This document shows positions 8,214 through 9,205 of a stretch of 9,205 nucleotides of DNA, piece by piece. Position numbers and translations under genes: made by a program. Below the pieces are notes generated by a model that did no database searches, was not told where the DNA came from, and saw only the letters and a list, made by a program, of their open reading frames with translations. The DNA comes from Desulfobacterales bacterium. Its GTDB lineage: Bacteria > Desulfobacterota > Desulfobacteria > Desulfobacterales > Desulfobacteraceae. Every line of letters begins with the position of its first letter. Within the stretch, counting starts at the first letter, position 1. The stretch spans positions 1 to 9,205 of the forward strand of contig JAKSAU010001142.1 in NCBI GenBank assembly GCA_022361535.1, in the 5' to 3' direction.

Positions 8214-8240
8214 TAATTATTATGCAGGCTTGGTGGAACA

Positions 8241-9205
8241 ATGAAAAAACCTACAACCCTGACCCGTGAACGGCTCAAGCATGAGATCGAGGAGTCCCAT
8301 AAACGCTCCAAAGCCATGGGAATTTCCTCTGTCAAAAGAGGTCCAAACCATAAAAGGTTGGATAGTCGTGAGCTTTCAGAACGAAGAGAAGCCTTCAAGG
8401 ATTTGCTGGAAGTCGGGTGTGAATACATAGAAGAATTCTACGATCTTTTATCCCCGGAACAATTTATTACAGCCATTGTAGACAATCAGGGCTATGTCCT
8501 CCATATTGCAGGAAGCCGCAAAATCATTTCTGATTTTGCCAGCCACAACTATGCGCCCGGTTTCAGGTTTACAGAAAAAGATGTCGGCACCACAGCCACC
8601 AGCCTATGCCTTGAAAAACTAATACCGATCCAGATTAATGATAAGGAACATTATTACAAAAGGGCCCAGGGGTATACCAGTTCAGCCGCACCGATATTTG
8701 AAAAAGACGGCCGCCTGCATGGCGTATTGGTAGTGTCTGGAAAAAACGCGCTTGTTCACCCTCATACCCTGGTTATGGTCGCTTCAGCTGCCCGTTCCAT
8801 TGAAAAGCAGATCCGTTTGGTCAGAAGGAACCGGGAATTATCTGAAAAACTGTCCGGGGCTAAACCCTATTTCACTTTTGGCCATCTGGTAGGCACATCC
8901 GCTCCATTCTCCCAGACGTTGGATCTGGCTCGACGGGCCGCAGACTCGGACTCTACAGTCTTGCTTATGGGAGAAACCGGCACCGGCAAAGAGTTATTTG
9001 CCCAGGCCATTCACAACGCAGGCCCCAAAAGCCATGGACCTTTTATACCGGTCAATTGCGGAGCTATTCCGGCGGAATTGATGGAAAGTGAGATGTTCGG
9101 GTATGTGCATGGGGCGTTTTCCGGCGCCTTAAAAGGGGGGCGTCCTGGTAAATTTGAACTGGCTGACGGCGGCACACTTTTGTTGGATGAAATCGGTGAT
9201 ATGCC
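8241..9205 (+). CDS. Sigma-54-dependent transcriptional activator (GAF + AAA+), 3' truncated
   Basis: This is an enhancer-binding activator of the AcoR/NtrC class that opens sigma-54 promoters by ATP hydrolysis. Only the first 321 residues are in the window. An N-terminal charged segment (1-60) is followed by a GAF-like sensor at about 60-190 ([18 protein letters not shown], then [21 protein letters not shown]), a pattern shared with AcoR-type regulators. The AAA+ domain starts near 215: Walker A GETGTGKE (244-251), the sigma-54 contact loop GAFSGA (291-296, where most members have GAFTGA), and Walker [12 protein letters not shown] (310-320) at the edge. The rest of AAA+ and the Fis-type DNA-binding domain are off the window. 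ATG 8241 was chosen because a stop lies at 8214-8216 and GGTGG is 4 nt upstream. The signal and target are unknown. Confidence 0.95.
   Translation, partial: MKKPTTLTRERLKHEIEESHKRSKAMGISSVKRGPNHKRLDSRELSERREAFKDLLEVGCEYIEEFYDLLSPEQFITAIVDNQGYVLHIAGSRKIISDFASHNYAPGFRFTEKDVGTTATSLCLEKLIPIQINDKEHYYKRAQGYTSSAAPIFEKDGRLHGVLVVSGKNALVHPHTLVMVASAARSIEKQIRLVRRNRELSEKLSGAKPYFTFGHLVGTSAPFSQTLDLARRAADSDSTVLLMGETGTGKELFAQAIHNAGPKSHGPFIPVNCGAIPAELMESEMFGYVHGAFSGALKGGRPGKFELADGGTLLLDEIGDM

Larger units (their letters stand above)
7894..8240. other. 347-base non-coding region between adk and the sigma-54 regulator
   Basis: No reading frame with coding character was found here on either strand. It holds, in order, the adk terminator hairpins, an 8-bp inverted repeat (GGTGTCTG at 7981-7988 with CAGACACC at 8001-8008), a long palindrome at 8004-8092, a tandem 10-bp repeat at 8131-8150, and a 7-bp dyad at 8177-8213. 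The promoter of the regulator must lie here unless it is read through from adk; only weak candidates are seen. Confidence 0.8.

Noticed and set aside
8186..8428. 80-codon minus-strand frame over the start of the sigma-54 regulator
   Set aside because: It is antisense to a clear AcoR-type protein and has no recognisable motif.

Overview
The window reads as chromosomal DNA of moderate G+C from a Gram-negative anaerobe, most likely a sulfate reducer of the Desulfobacteraceae type. This is an inference from three points. The adenylate kinase has a Cys-His-Cys-Cys metal-binding LID matching, as I recall it, that of Desulfovibrio gigas. A PaaK-type acyl-CoA ligase lies next to an Lrp/AsnC regulator. 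A sigma-54 activator of the AcoR kind is also present. There is no sign of phage, insertion sequence, CRISPR, tRNA or rRNA.

Layout. The left edge (1-594, +) is the C-terminal part of a phenylacetate-CoA-ligase-like protein. It converges on an Lrp/AsnC regulator (663-1208, -), and a strong terminator pointing leftward lies between them. The Lrp promoter region carries a long dyad. It is divergent from a PlsC-type acyltransferase (1466-2047, +), which runs tail to tail, with a 15-base gap, into a five-gene minus-strand operon. In transcription order the operon is eno (enolase), a secreted LolA-like protein, pyrG (CTP synthase), a GNAT acetyltransferase and an alpha/beta hydrolase. The gaps between its genes are 7 to 18 bases, so one promoter upstream of eno probably serves all five.

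The 291-base region between eno and the divergent adk (7225-7893, +) holds a candidate promoter on each strand and two perfect 14-bp AT-rich palindromes. After adk comes a 347-base non-coding stretch that is unusually rich in dyad symmetry: a hairpin next to the adk stop, a strong terminator-like stem, an 89-base palindrome with 25-base arms, a tandem 10-bp repeat and a 7-bp dyad. The window ends inside a GAF/AAA+ sigma-54-dependent activator (8241 onward), cut within its Walker B region.

Together the genes are central metabolism (enolase, CTP synthase, adenylate kinase), envelope and lipid functions (acyltransferase, LolA-like protein) and two regulators whose targets cannot be seen here. 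No complete new system is evident. The items most worth a second look are the structured leader of the sigma-54 regulator, the shortened C-terminus of the PaaK-like ligase, the dyad at the Lrp promoter, the metal-binding LID of Adk, and the LolA-like protein between eno and pyrG.
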